Part shown: positions 47,603-55,719 of the stretch, piece by piece | How positions within the stretch are numbered: position 1 is the stretch's first letter | Layout: each line of letters opens with the position of its first letter | DNA from: Sphingomonas canadensis | GTDB lineage: Bacteria > Pseudomonadota > Alphaproteobacteria > Sphingomonadales > Sphingomonadaceae | DNA length: 64,000 nt | NCBI RefSeq assembly: GCF_026013525.1 | Contig: NZ_JAPDRA010000006.1 | Location: 124,001-188,000, forward strand | Direction: 5' to 3' | Translations under genes and position numbers: made by a program | Notes under the pieces: model-generated | Databases searched by the model: none | Told to the model about the DNA's origin: nothing | What the model saw: only the letters and a program-made list of their open reading frames with translations

Positions 47603-49234
47603 GTGGCGAAGGCACCTACTGTAAGCCTGACGCTTCGACTTTTACGAAATGGCATCACCGCTGAAGGCGCTTTGAAGGACGATCATGGTCTGGAAGAGAT
47701 AGACAGCACAGCGGGGCGCTTGTTCGTCGGACAAAGCCCGGCCATTCCTCCAAGCTGGGCAAAATTCCTCGCACACTATACGCCTGATGGGATCGTCAAT
47801 CTGCGTACCCAGAGTTGTTCAGCAGCGATGCTGATCGACGTCGGGAAAGAGCAAAAAAAGCGTCTCTTTGCGTTGTGCTTTGGACAGGGCCACCACGCCC
47901 TTGATGAGGATGCGATACAGCGCGGCTTCGGGCTTCGAGTGGTGCTCAACAGCGTATCGCGCGGCAAGTTGCGCACGTTGGACAGCGCAAGCCTCGACAC
48001 CACTGTCATGCAGCGCCGCGTTCAGGCCAGTCGCGACAGCGACTTGAGCGCCTTCGATCTCGACGCCAACCGCAACCTACTCCGGTTGGCATCGGGAACT
48101 CCCAAGAGCGGCGATTTTGCAAAGGCACTGGCGGGCAAAGACGCGCTACATTTTCGCGCGGCTGTGGACCCGGACAAGCTCGTTGAGCACTGTGAGAAGG
48201 CGCTCAAGCTGTATGAAGCGACCGACTACAAGACGGACTTTGCGTTTATCGACTATGTTCAGCCGGTCGGAGAGCGGGTGCTGACCGAGGAACTGGACAC
48301 TATTGTTTTTCAGGACCTCAAAGCGATGGTCCAAGGCAATCCATCAGACTTGCATCTCGCTATTCCAGACATTCTCTCCCCTGACGCCGCCTTGGAAATC
48401 GGATACTTCGGAACCGGCCTCTCTCCCGGGCCAAAGACAGCGTATGGCGAGCTTGCTATCGAGGACTACGTCGTCGAACTTCAGAAGGGAGACTTCGGCC
48501 AGATCGCAGACATGGCTGCCCTCAAAGGCAGCCATGAGATCAGGGTCGTTGCAGACGGTGAGGGCGACCGGAGCCATAAGCGCAAGCTATATACCTGCTT
48601 CGTCCACGAAGTGACGCTGCGCAACAACATCTATGTCCTGTTTGACGGTCAGTGGTTTGGTGTCAGCAAGGACTACCACAAAGAGATCGAGGACGCATAC
48701 ACTGCGCTGTTGAAACCGGCGTTCCGCGTGAAGACAACTGCCGACAATGAGCGCGCCTTGATCACCGAGCTTGAAGGCGAAGCCAATCTTATCTCAATGG
48801 ATCAAACTAAGGTTGCCCCAAAGGGGGCAGCCAACGCCGCTCTCGAACCCTGCGATTTCCTATCGCAAACCAAGCAACTCATCCACCTCAAGGATGGTCA
48901 TTCTTCCGCGCCTTTGAGCCACCTCTGGAACCAAGGGGTGGTATCGGCGGAGGCGTTCGTATCCGATGAGGTATTCCGCAAAGGCTTCAGGGCGGCGGCC
49001 CAGAAGCGTGAGAAGAAGTTCAAAAAGCAGGGCTTCGCTGGATTACTCCCGGATGGTCGGACGAAGCCAGTCCCCGGCGACTACACGATTGTCTTCGGCG
49101 TGATGCGACACCCCTATGCTGCAAGCGGGCAGGTCGGCCTTCCGTTCTTCAGCAAAGTCGCCCTACGCGCCGCAGCAGAGCGGATCAGTCGCATGGGGTT
49201 CCCGGTGGAGCTTCATCTGATAGAGAAAAAATGA
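47603..49234 (+). CDS. DUF6119/TIGR04141-like sporadically distributed protein
   Basis: A 543-residue protein resembling the TIGR04141 (DUF6119) family, defined by patchy distribution in defence and mobile islands. Typical features: an N-terminal SLTLRLLRNGITAEGAL, then GRLFVGQSPAIPPSWAKFL and LFALCFGQGHHALDEDAIQRGFGLRV (about residues 90-115), a mixed middle region, and a C-terminal FGVMRHPYAASGQVGLPFFSKVALRAAAERISRMGFPVELHLI. I chose GTG 47603 after TTGGGGA; an in-frame reading from 47573 exists. It follows the metallopeptidase and ends the cluster. Its enzymology is not established. Confidence 0.75.
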   Translation: MAKAPTVSLTLRLLRNGITAEGALKDDHGLEEIDSTAGRLFVGQSPAIPPSWAKFLAHYTPDGIVNLRTQSCSAAMLIDVGKEQKKRLFALCFGQGHHALDEDAIQRGFGLRVVLNSVSRGKLRTLDSASLDTTVMQRRVQASRDSDLSAFDLDANRNLLRLASGTPKSGDFAKALAGKDALHFRAAVDPDKLVEHCEKALKLYEATDYKTDFAFIDYVQPVGERVLTEELDTIVFQDLKAMVQGNPSDLHLAIPDILSPDAALEIGYFGTGLSPGPKTAYGELAIEDYVVELQKGDFGQIADMAALKGSHEIRVVADGEGDRSHKRKLYTCFVHEVTLRNNIYVLFDGQWFGVSKDYHKEIEDAYTALLKPAFRVKTTADNERALITELEGEANLISMDQTKVAPKGAANAALEPCDFLSQTKQLIHLKDGHSSAPLSHLWNQGVVSAEAFVSDEVFRKGFRAAAQKREKKFKKQGFAGLLPDGRTKPVPGDYTIVFGVMRHPYAASGQVGLPFFSKVALRAAAERISRMGFPVELHLIEKK

Positions 49235-49275
49235 TGTTGGACGCGATAGCGCTGTTTCATTGAGCCCTGCCCTAG

Positions 49276-49385
49276 TGAGACGCTGACCGCCGCGCCCAAC
49301 CCGTCTCACTGAAGTAGTCGCAGGCCCAATGAGACGGCCTCTCGCAGGCTCCTACACTTCAATGAGACGGTGCAACCGTTGCACC
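49276..49385. repeat. Clustered TGAGACG repeats and a GGTGCAAC palindrome
   Basis: TGAGACG or its complement CGTCTCA occurs at 49276, 49302, 49330 and 49363 within 95 bp, in both orientations, the last two with longer similarity (CAATGAGACGG). GGTGCAAC-C-GTTGCACC (49369-49385) is a perfect 8+1+8 palindrome just before the Fic stop. The fifth CGTCTCA is at 54231. It lies between two converging genes; function unassigned. Confidence 0.5.
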
Positions 49386-49390
49386 AAGCA

Positions 49391-50596
49391 CTATGCCTCC
49401 GGGTAGAGCGCGGGAAACAGAATATCCAAGCTCTTGGCCGGGAACCGCAGCGACACCGGCCCCTTCTCCGTATCGGAAGCGAGCAGCCCCCCGTCCGTGA
49501 CTTCCTTCAGCACGCGCCGCGCGGTGCGTTCGGGTAGCCGCGTGATGCGCGGCGCGTCGCCACGATCGAACTCCCCGCGCATCAGGGCCTCTTGGAGCAG
49601 GTCTCCCGCCTCCGGCTTCCATTCCTGCAAATCGGCATAGCGACGTAGCCGCCGAGCCAGCGCACCGAGTTCAAATAGGCCACCCATGAACGTGATCTGG
49701 TCGAGACAGACCTTCAGGAACCATTCGGTGAAGTCCGTGAGCGCCGCCAGCGACAGATTGCCGCGCCCGTCGCGATCACCCTGTCGCGGACTATCGGCGT
49801 GCTGCATGTATCGCTTGTATTCGGCGCGGCTCTCCAGCCCCCTCGCCAAGCCGCGCGAGATCGACCACAGGCCATGCGCGCCGATCCCGGCCTTGTGCGC
49901 CATCGCATAGCTCATCAGCCTGCTGATCCTGCCATTCCCGTCCGGGAAAGGATGGATGTAGTTGAACCTGTGGTGCGCGCAGGCCATCGCGATCAGACGC
50001 TGCCCGGTGCCCATGCGCTCCATTCGGAAGCGCCGCTCGAAATGCTCCATGAACGCGGCGACGCGCTCGCTCGATGGCGGCAGGTGCAACCCCACCTCGA
50101 CATCCTGTTCGGCTGACGAGCGCCATTCGCCGGGGACCATCATGATCTCACGCTTGCTCCCCTCCGCGCCGCGAACGACAAGCATTTCCTTGGGGGCATC
50201 CTTGTAGAACTCCCGGTGCAGCGATCGCAGCCAATCACCCGACGCAGGTTCCGACAAGACCCCTGACACCGACAGCGCATCTATCTCGGCTTGCAGCCGG
50301 ATATGCGCCGTCGCTTCCAGTTGCAGGTTCCGGCGATCTTTGTCGTTGTCGAAGTCGCCCTTCAGTGCCCGCTCAATATCGCGCGGGCGCGTGTTGTGAC
50401 CTTCGATCAGATTGCTGTAATAGGTGTTCATCATCCTGACGGCATCGGCGAGATTGGCCGCCGAGCGCGGATGCAACGCACGCCCGAGCCCCGCCGCCGC
50501 AGCCGTGAGGTCCGCGATGAGGTCCGTGATCCGGGTCGGGATCGCTTCCTCCAGCAGGGCGGGTTCAATCTGCTGCACGTCCTCGATGATTGGCAT
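49391..50596 (-). CDS. Fic-domain AMP transferase-like protein, class II
   Basis: A 401-residue Fic protein. The catalytic loop is [12 protein letters not shown] (about residues 215-226 from the ATG start at 50596), a full HPFx[D/E]GN[G/K]xxR. The N-terminal [10 protein letters not shown] contains the inhibitory [S/T]xxxE[G/N] motif (about 61-66), so it is a class II Fic that self-inhibits. The C-terminal winged helix (about 325-385) probably binds DNA. It would AMPylate a target protein. ATG 50596 is chosen over an in-frame TTG at 50629. It faces the other cargo genes and has its own promoter region. Confidence 0.88.
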   Translation of the reverse strand: MPIIEDVQQIEPALLEEAIPTRITDLIADLTAAAAGLGRALHPRSAANLADAVRMMNTYYSNLIEGHNTRPRDIERALKGDFDNDKDRRNLQLEATAHIRLQAEIDALSVSGVLSEPASGDWLRSLHREFYKDAPKEMLVVRGAEGSKREIMMVPGEWRSSAEQDVEVGLHLPPSSERVAAFMEHFERRFRMERMGTGQRLIAMACAHHRFNYIHPFPDGNGRISRLMSYAMAHKAGIGAHGLWSISRGLARGLESRAEYKRYMQHADSPRQGDRDGRGNLSLAALTDFTEWFLKVCLDQITFMGGLFELGALARRLRRYADLQEWKPEAGDLLQEALMRGEFDRGDAPRITRLPERTARRVLKEVTDGGLLASDTEKGPVSLRFPAKSLDILFPALYPEA

Positions 50597-50599
50597 GAT

Positions 50600-50735
50600 T
50601 TGGCCGATCTTTCGCCAGATGATAGCCAAGCTCTAGGCTCATAAAAGCTGGGATTTTTCAAGGTTTCTTTACATAGCTGGACACGACATGGCTCAGGATT
50701 GGCCGATCTCTTGGCCGACCCTCGGGCCGATGCCT
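50600..50735. repeat. TTGGCCGAT repeats around the Fic start and recombinase promoter region
   Basis: TTGGCCGATCTTT (50600-50612) and TTGGCCGATCTCT (50699-50711), with further partial copies TTGGCCGACC (50711) and GGGCCGATG (50724), lie in the divergent gap 50597-50884. TTGGCCGAT also occurs near the left island end (39689). Spacing suggests operators for one divergent promoter pair. Confidence 0.4.
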
Positions 50736-50884
50736 AATCTCCGCACAACATGCGAAGATCAGGGCCGCCCCTCTCCGCATCGCTGGCTGCACGCGAGTGC
50801 TATTTTTCAGAAAAACGCAGCTTTTCCCGTGACTTACGCGCTATCTTGTGGGAGATTTCCTTGGAAAAATCTAAGGAAATCAAT

Positions 50885-51451
50885 ATGCTAGTGGGGTACT
50901 CCCGCACCTCCACGACCGAACAGGTCGCCGGATTGGAAGCGCAAGACAGGGACTTGCGTGCAACGGGTTGCACGAAGCTATTCTCGGAGCAGGTGTCGTC
51001 GGTCGCGCAGCGCGCCCAGCTTTCCGCGGCCCTCGACTTCGTGCGTGAGGGCGACACACTGGTTGTCACGCGGCTGGATCGCCTCGCGCGCTCGACGGCG
51101 GACCTGCTCGCGATCATCGACATGCTGGAGCAGAAGGGCGTGGCGCTGCGTATCCTCGACTTCGGCGGGCAGGCCGTTGATACCAAGTCGCCTTCGGGCA
51201 AGCTCATAGTCACCATGTTCGGCGCGGTCGCTCAATTCGAGCGCGAGCTTCTATTGCAGCGTCAGCGCGAGGGTATCGCGAAAGCCAAGGCAGACGGCAA
51301 ATATCGGGGGCGGAGCCCGACCGCGCTCCGCCAGTCCGCGAAGGTGCTGGAGATGAAGGCGAGGGGCGCGAAGCCCACCGCCATCGCCGCCAGCCTGAAT
51401 GTTAGCCGGGCATCGGTCTATCGCATCTTGGCGGAGGCACGGACGGCATGA
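50885..51451 (+). CDS. Serine recombinase (resolvase/invertase family)
   Basis: A 188-residue small serine recombinase. The nucleophile is Ser 9 in MLVGYSRTST (YxRxS motif). Family core: LVVTRLDRLARSTADLLAIIDMLEQKGVALRILDFGG (about 61-97) and GAVAQFERELLLQRQREGIAKAKADGKYRGR (about 115-145). A C-terminal HTH_Hin domain follows (about 150-185). Starts at ATG 50885 after AAGGAAAT. It contains a GTGCAAC-GG-GTTGCAC palindrome in its own coding sequence. The next gene overlaps it by ATGA. Resolvase or invertase activity is likely; the site is unknown. Confidence 0.9.
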   Translation: MLVGYSRTSTTEQVAGLEAQDRDLRATGCTKLFSEQVSSVAQRAQLSAALDFVREGDTLVVTRLDRLARSTADLLAIIDMLEQKGVALRILDFGGQAVDTKSPSGKLIVTMFGAVAQFERELLLQRQREGIAKAKADGKYRGRSPTALRQSAKVLEMKARGAKPTAIAASLNVSRASVYRILAEARTA

Positions 51452-51645
51452 GCAAGTCGGTCCCGCACCTGTTCGCGGATGTTACCGCGCTCTTGGAAGA
51501 CCTGCACGGCGTCGCCGTCGAAGGGCAGCGCCGCGACAACCCGCCAGAGGTCCAGCTTGCGCTTGCCGCCAGCCTTCGCCCCGGCATCGTCCGGCTCGAC
51601 AAGGCGCTGATCGCGATCGGAGCGGGGGTGGGCAAGAAGCTATGA
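51448..51645 (+). CDS. Small hypothetical protein coupled to the recombinase
   Basis: A 65-residue protein (MSKSVPHLFADVTALLEDLHGVAVEGQ...) with one helical stretch (about 12-24), no membrane segment and no recognised motif. Start overlaps the recombinase stop (ATGA) and its own stop overlaps the next gene's start, so three reading frames are coupled. Existence is supported only by the coupling. Confidence 0.5.
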   Translation: MSKSVPHLFADVTALLEDLHGVAVEGQRRDNPPEVQLALAASLRPGIVRLDKALIAIGAGVGKKL

Positions 51646-52067
51646 CGCCGCCACCGCGCCACTGGGAGCGACCTTATAACGGATTTAGCTGGGCACAGCG
51701 CTGTGCGGTCATTTCGATCCAGAACGCTGCGATCCGCAGCGGGCGGCTCGTGCGCCCGACCGGGTGCTGCATCTGTGGCGACGCCCGTAGCGAACGACCA
51801 CGAGGCCGCGACTATCGCTTCCTTCATCTTGAGGATTACCGCCAACCGCTGGCAGTCTACGGCTGCTGCAAGCCCTGCCATGCCGCGCTGCACTCCCGCT
51901 TTGATGATCCCGAGCGATGGGAGAACGTACTTCGGGCACATGGCGGTCCGGGTCTTTGGTTCACGCTATTGTCGCTCGATCCGGCTTCGCAGTGGCGGCC
52001 ATTCCATGAGACATACGTCGATGGACTACCGCCGCCTGCAATGCCACTGACGCTCGGCCTTTTGTAG
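51642..52067 (+). CDS. Zinc-binding HNH-like protein
   Basis: A 141-residue protein with two CxxC pairs: CCICGDARS near residue 43 and CCKPCHAALH near residue 78. Between them HLEDYRQPLAVYGC gives the pattern CxxC, HxDY, CxxC-H, as in phage-type HNH/zinc-ribbon nucleases. No other domain is present. The start ATG 51642 overlaps the previous stop. Nuclease function is possible; it may be a DNA-binding or structural zinc protein only. Confidence 0.55.
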   Translation: MTPPPRHWERPYNGFSWAQRCAVISIQNAAIRSGRLVRPTGCCICGDARSERPRGRDYRFLHLEDYRQPLAVYGCCKPCHAALHSRFDDPERWENVLRAHGGPGLWFTLLSLDPASQWRPFHETYVDGLPPPAMPLTLGLL

Positions 52068-52127
52068 GTCCGATCGGAAACTGATATTGGCCCTTCCTGT
52101 CTAAACCCCGTTATTCGGAGGAACTTG

Positions 52128-52601
52128 GTGAGCGGTCCGAGTGAACAGGGTGAGCGCCCATCCTTCAACGCTACGCAAGAAGACAATGCGCTACTCTGGG
52201 CACTGCAACAGTATCAGAAGGTAATCCGACATTGGATGAGAGAGCTAACCGCGATTGAGTTCACCGTACTGATGCAGATACTGGACAGGACCGTTGGCTG
52301 GCAGCGCATGAACCGCACCATCGGAATTCCAAACATACTATCCGGTGGCAGACACTATGCCGGGATCGGGCACGCCGTCAAAAAGGCGTCGTTGATGAAG
52401 GCGCTTCGCAGCTTGGAGGACAAGGGAATAATCGAACGGCGACGCAGTCCGGTGCATTCCCAGATGAAAGACTACTTGATCAACCTCGACTGGACACCAC
52501 CGCATCGCCCAGCCCTGACTGATATTGAGGAGCAATGGGAGCCCGACGATGAAGGTTATGTCCCGTCGCTCTGGGAACAAAGCTTAAACCAGTCTACCTA
52601 A
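52128..52601 (+). CDS. Winged-helix protein resembling phage replication protein O
   Basis: A 157-residue protein. Its core WMRELTAIEFTVLMQILDRTVGWQRMNRTIGIPNILSGG...KKASLMKALRSLEDKGIIERR (about residues 38-105) matches the N-terminal domain of phage replication proteins such as O or RepA-type initiators, where this fold binds iterons. There is no ATPase or primase, so it would act as an origin-binding component. I chose GTG 52128 with GGAGG 6 bp ahead. It is followed by a 10+10 inverted repeat and an AT-rich stretch at 52602-52720. Confidence 0.6.
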   Translation: MSGPSEQGERPSFNATQEDNALLWALQQYQKVIRHWMRELTAIEFTVLMQILDRTVGWQRMNRTIGIPNILSGGRHYAGIGHAVKKASLMKALRSLEDKGIIERRRSPVHSQMKDYLINLDWTPPHRPALTDIEEQWEPDDEGYVPSLWEQSLNQST

Positions 52602-52638
52602 TGGACTAACCGGTGTCAGATACGGACTGGTTAGTCCA
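52602..52638. repeat. TGGACTAACC/GGTTAGTCCA inverted repeat (10+10)
   Basis: Perfect 10-bp arms around 17 bp, starting at the stop codon of the replication-like gene. The next 80 bp (52640-52720) are AT-rich with further GGACC/GGTCT fragments. This is a plausible initiator-binding site, unproven. Confidence 0.5.
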
Positions 52639-52721
52639 CCAAGTGGACCAGATCGGTCTGCCGTGTAGACCCTATAGAACGGTAGAATAGAAGGGATAAG
52701 AATACAGTATCATATAGAATA

Positions 52722-52745
52722 CCGGCCAAATCGAGATTTGGCCGG
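52722..52745. terminator. Bidirectional hairpin terminator
   Basis: CCGGCCAAATC-GA-GATTTGGCCGG is a perfect 11-bp stem with a 2-nt centre. It lies between the converging replication-like gene and the Xre gene, followed by a T-rich stretch (TTTTCATTTCGTTTT) on the plus strand. Confidence 0.65.
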
Positions 52746-52788
52746 GATGATTTTCATTTCGTTTTCCCCGGAGGAAAAAAGTCCGAGT

Positions 52789-52992
52789 TTAATCGAATAA
52801 TTTTCCGGCTGACACACCCAGCGCCTTCGCGATCTTCTCAACCACGATGATCGTCGGTGCTCGGACCCCGCGCTCGATGCCGCTCATGTATGTTCGGTGG
52901 ACACCAACCTTGTCGGCGAACTCGTCCTGCGAGAGCCCGGTCTCGGCGCGCAGAGCCCGCACATTCCTTCCGAAGCGTACCCGAATGTCCAT
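52789..52992 (-). CDS. Xre family regulator, controller-protein-like
   Basis: A 67-residue helix-turn-helix protein (MDIRVRFGRNVRALRAETGLSQDEFADKVGVHRTYMSGIERGVRAPTIIVVEKIAKALGV). The size and the sequence are like restriction controller (C) proteins and small phage repressors. An in-frame extension from 53067 exists. It is read towards the replication-like gene, and is the only dedicated repressor-like regulator in the island. Its target may be the restriction cluster, the replication-like gene or integrase; not decided here. Confidence 0.8.
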   Translation of the reverse strand: MDIRVRFGRNVRALRAETGLSQDEFADKVGVHRTYMSGIERGVRAPTIIVVEKIAKALGVSAGKLFD

Positions 52993-53112
52993 CGGGTAGC
53001 ATCGACCACAATGCAGATCATAGAACGACAGCCCATCGGCTACATGCGCGCTTGCCCCGCGCCCCACCTCTTGTAGACTAAGGGATACATAGCAGGCATT
53101 CTGGGGGATCGC

Positions 53113-54099
53113 ATGGAGCCAGTGACAACGAACTCGCCTCGACGCGTGAGGTGGCCGGGAATATTGGCATGGGGCGCGCTGATCTACGCCGCAGTCTCGC
53201 TGTTTGTTTTTGGCGGCATCCTGTCGGCGATAGCATTCGCCCTTGCCGCCCTAATGGGCTGGTCACGGGTTTTTGACGAAAATGCCGCAGAGGGAAAACC
53301 CACGCTATCCGGCAAAGAGCGTGCGATCAGTGGTGTGATACTCGCGATCGTCGGCGCTGCGCTCTTTCCCAACGGCGGGAAAGACACAAAAACGGCAAGT
53401 TCACCTCCCGTCGTTAGTGTGAAGGGACCGCAGCAAATGGCCACGCTGGACCACGACACCCAGTGGAAGGCCATGAACGCCAAGGTCGATCAGTCGCTCA
53501 CGAACCCGTTGGAGCGCAACGATGATCCGGTCAGCTACGACAAGGTCGGCAAGCGAGCCTTCGGCAGCGCCAATGAGTTGCGGCGATGGGCGGCTCTGGC
53601 GGCCTCACAGAGCGATGCCTGCGACAATGTGGCGTGGGTGTCGCTGTCCGAGAAGGCGACGCCAGCGGCGCTCCTGTGGAAGATTGTGTGCACGAACAAG
53701 GAGGTCTTCCTGATCCCGGAAGATCAGGCACGGAGCGTTCGAGCCCAGTTCGATCCGAACGCGACATTGGAGGACCGCAAGAAGTTCGCCGCCCTCGTCA
53801 CCATCGCTCAACCTGTGAGCGCCATGTGGAAGCCCTTCGATGAAGGCTTGGCGGTCGTTACCTGCGAGAGTGCGTTGGAGCGGGCGGCGGTCGATCGGGG
53901 CTCATTCAGCGGCGAAGGCCTGTGGACGGTCGCGAAGGATGAGGAGGGCGGCATCGCCACCATCGTTCGCGACTACAGCGCTAAGAATGCCTTCGGAGGT
54001 ACGCTCTCAGGAAAATATCAGTGCATCGTGCGCGCGAACGATGGGTCGATTGCCAGCCTCAAGACAAAGGACGCGCTAGGCGTTCATCGCGTTCTCTGA
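53113..54099 (+). CDS. Membrane-anchored protein of unknown function
   Basis: A 328-residue protein with two N-terminal hydrophobic helices (about residues 15-48: GILAWGALIYAAVSLFVFGGILSAIAFALAALMG, and 71-86: ISGVILAIVGAALFPN). A soluble domain of about 230 residues follows, with four Cys (CDNVAW, IVCTN, VTCES, YQCIV). I do not recognise the domain. It starts at ATG 53113, preceded by GGGGGATC. It lies between the Xre gene and the integrase-proximal region; island-encoded membrane proteins often belong to toxin or exclusion functions, but nothing in the sequence decides it. Confidence 0.6.
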   Translation: MEPVTTNSPRRVRWPGILAWGALIYAAVSLFVFGGILSAIAFALAALMGWSRVFDENAAEGKPTLSGKERAISGVILAIVGAALFPNGGKDTKTASSPPVVSVKGPQQMATLDHDTQWKAMNAKVDQSLTNPLERNDDPVSYDKVGKRAFGSANELRRWAALAASQSDACDNVAWVSLSEKATPAALLWKIVCTNKEVFLIPEDQARSVRAQFDPNATLEDRKKFAALVTIAQPVSAMWKPFDEGLAVVTCESALERAAVDRGSFSGEGLWTVAKDEEGGIATIVRDYSAKNAFGGTLSGKYQCIVRANDGSIASLKTKDALGVHRVL

Positions 54100-54230
54100 C
54101 GACTGAACCGTTGGCACGCGCTGATGCGGATCGACCATTAAATGCCGAAATCGGCTGCGAGTGGATATACGTCGTCCCTATTTGAGGAGAAATAGCGCTA
54201 CCAGAAGCCACCGTAGTTGACGTTGAAACC

Positions 54231-54280
54231 CGTCTCATGTGAAGAAATGTTCTTGTTATGTGCCTTGCAACTGGTTGCAA
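54231..54280. repeat. CGTCTCA repeat and TTGCAAC-TG-GTTGCAA palindrome
   Basis: CGTCTCA at 54231-54237 repeats the core at 49276-49369. TTGCAAC-TG-GTTGCAA at 54265-54280 is a perfect 7+2+7 palindrome of the same type as 39790 and 50958. Both lie in the 247-bp gap 54100-54346, ahead of the small integrase-linked gene. Confidence 0.5.
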
Positions 54281-54346
54281 AATTCTGTTGTTGCACAGGC
54301 TTATTTCGGGCTTATTGTTCCTGATCATCTCTTTTCGGCGAAAGAC

Positions 54347-54592
54347 ATGATCAGACCGATACAACCCCCGCTTACTGTCGTTCCCGTGGCTCCGCCCGCT
54401 CAGCGAAAGCCCAAACGACGCTCCATCAGCAAAGTCGATGTCCGCCGCGCCGTCGAAGCACTGCGTCAGTGCGGATATGAACCGGGATGCGTGGAGGTTG
54501 CCCCGGACGGCACGATCCGCGTGACCAGTGCGCACGCGATGGCACCCTCCCCGCCGCAAGATGAGTTCGAGAAATGGCTAGGCCGCCTGTAG
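54347..54592 (+). CDS. Small protein overlapping the integrase
   Basis: An 81-residue protein. A Pro/Lys/Arg-rich start (MIRPIQPPLTVVPVAPPAQRKPKRR) leads to a compact domain SKVDVRRAVEALRQCGYEPGCVEVAPDGTIRV. It lies directly before, and overlaps, the integrase by 19 bp. Proteins of this size placed this way are commonly excisionase-like or directionality helpers, but there is no MerR/AlpA helix-turn-helix here, so I leave the role open. Confidence 0.6.
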   Translation: MIRPIQPPLTVVPVAPPAQRKPKRRSISKVDVRRAVEALRQCGYEPGCVEVAPDGTIRVTSAHAMAPSPPQDEFEKWLGRL

Positions 54593-55719
54593 CGACCGGC
54601 GCGCACGTCGTTCCCAAGAAACTGGCGAGCGGGCTGGTCTGGTATGTCTATGCTTGGCGAGGGGGACCGCAGGTCGCCCGCATCGACGGGCCTGCAAAGC
54701 CCAAGAAGCTATCCCCGGACATCCTCAACAAGATCGCCGAAGCACAGGCTGAACGGCAAGCGAGCGCGACGAAGGAGGCGGCCACGCTTCGATCCCTGAT
54801 CCGCCTGTGGCGGTCGGAGAACCCCAACAGGCCGTCCAGCCCGGAATGGCATAGGCTCGCCGCCACGACGAAGAAGACGTGGGGTGCCGCCCTCGACGCG
54901 ATTGAAGCAAAGTGGGGTGATGTGCCCCTCACGGTGTTCAGCGATCCCCGGATGAAGGCCAAGGTCGTCGAGTGGCGGGATAGCCGATCCTCCACACCGC
55001 GCGGCGCGGACATCGGCGTGACCGTGCTGAAGGCGCTGCTCAAGTTCGGGACGCTTCGCGGCAAGGTGCTGATCAATGTCGCGGACGGCATCCCCTCCCT
55101 CTGCGGCAAGAACCACGCCGATAGGGCAGAGATCATCTGGACCGACGACGACCTCACCCGCTTTCAGGCAGCCGTCGTTGAGCTGGATATGCTGCCAGCA
55201 TGGGATGCGCTCCGACTGGCCGTGGCTTCGGGTTTGAGGCGAGAAGATTTGGCGACGCTGACGTGGGATGAGATCGGCCCGAGCGCCATCGTGAAGAAGG
55301 CGAAGAAGCGCAGCCGTGGTGAGCGGCATTTCGTCAGGCTCCCTCGCGTCCCGGAACTCGAAGCAGTCCTTGCCGACCTCAAGACCCGTCGGCGCGCTTC
55401 CGACACGGCAACGGTGCTGGTCGATGAATGCGGGAAGCCGTGGCATCTCGACCGGCTCACCAAGGCAGTCGCCAAGGTTCGCGACCATGCGGGCATCGCC
55501 CATGTCGATCCCGAGACGGGGCAGCGCCGGACGAAGCACCTCCACGATGCGCGAGGAACCTTCGCGACGAAACTCATGCTCACCGGCAAACTGACCGATC
55601 AGCAGGTCGCAGAATATATGGGTTGGTCGGCGGCCAATGTTTCACGCATCCGCCATGTCTACGTTGACCAGACAGCGATCGTTGTGGCAATCGGCGAGCG
55701 GATCAACGCGGCGGTGTAA
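54574..55719 (+). CDS. int: Tyrosine-type site-specific integrase
   Basis: A 381-residue integrase. Catalytic residues: Arg in ASGLRREDLATLTW (about 222), His-x-x-Arg in HLHDARGTFATKLM (about 324-327) and the nucleophile Tyr in ISRIRHVYVDQ (363). The N-terminal part (about 1-90) is the arm/core binding region, MARPPVATGAHVVPKKLASGLVWYVYAWRGG. It overlaps the upstream small gene by 19 bp and its TAA lies within the right-end GTGTAAACC repeat. It lies 69 bp from the rebuilt tRNA, so the integrase ends up at the attR side of the element. Confidence 0.93.
   Translation: MARPPVATGAHVVPKKLASGLVWYVYAWRGGPQVARIDGPAKPKKLSPDILNKIAEAQAERQASATKEAATLRSLIRLWRSENPNRPSSPEWHRLAATTKKTWGAALDAIEAKWGDVPLTVFSDPRMKAKVVEWRDSRSSTPRGADIGVTVLKALLKFGTLRGKVLINVADGIPSLCGKNHADRAEIIWTDDDLTRFQAAVVELDMLPAWDALRLAVASGLRREDLATLTWDEIGPSAIVKKAKKRSRGERHFVRLPRVPELEAVLADLKTRRRASDTATVLVDECGKPWHLDRLTKAVAKVRDHAGIAHVDPETGQRRTKHLHDARGTFATKLMLTGKLTDQQVAEYMGWSAANVSRIRHVYVDQTAIVVAIGERINAAV

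Noticed and set aside
49276..49369. CRISPR array from repeated TGAGACG
   Set aside because: Repeats are 7-11 bp, in both orientations, irregularly spaced, and no cas gene is present.
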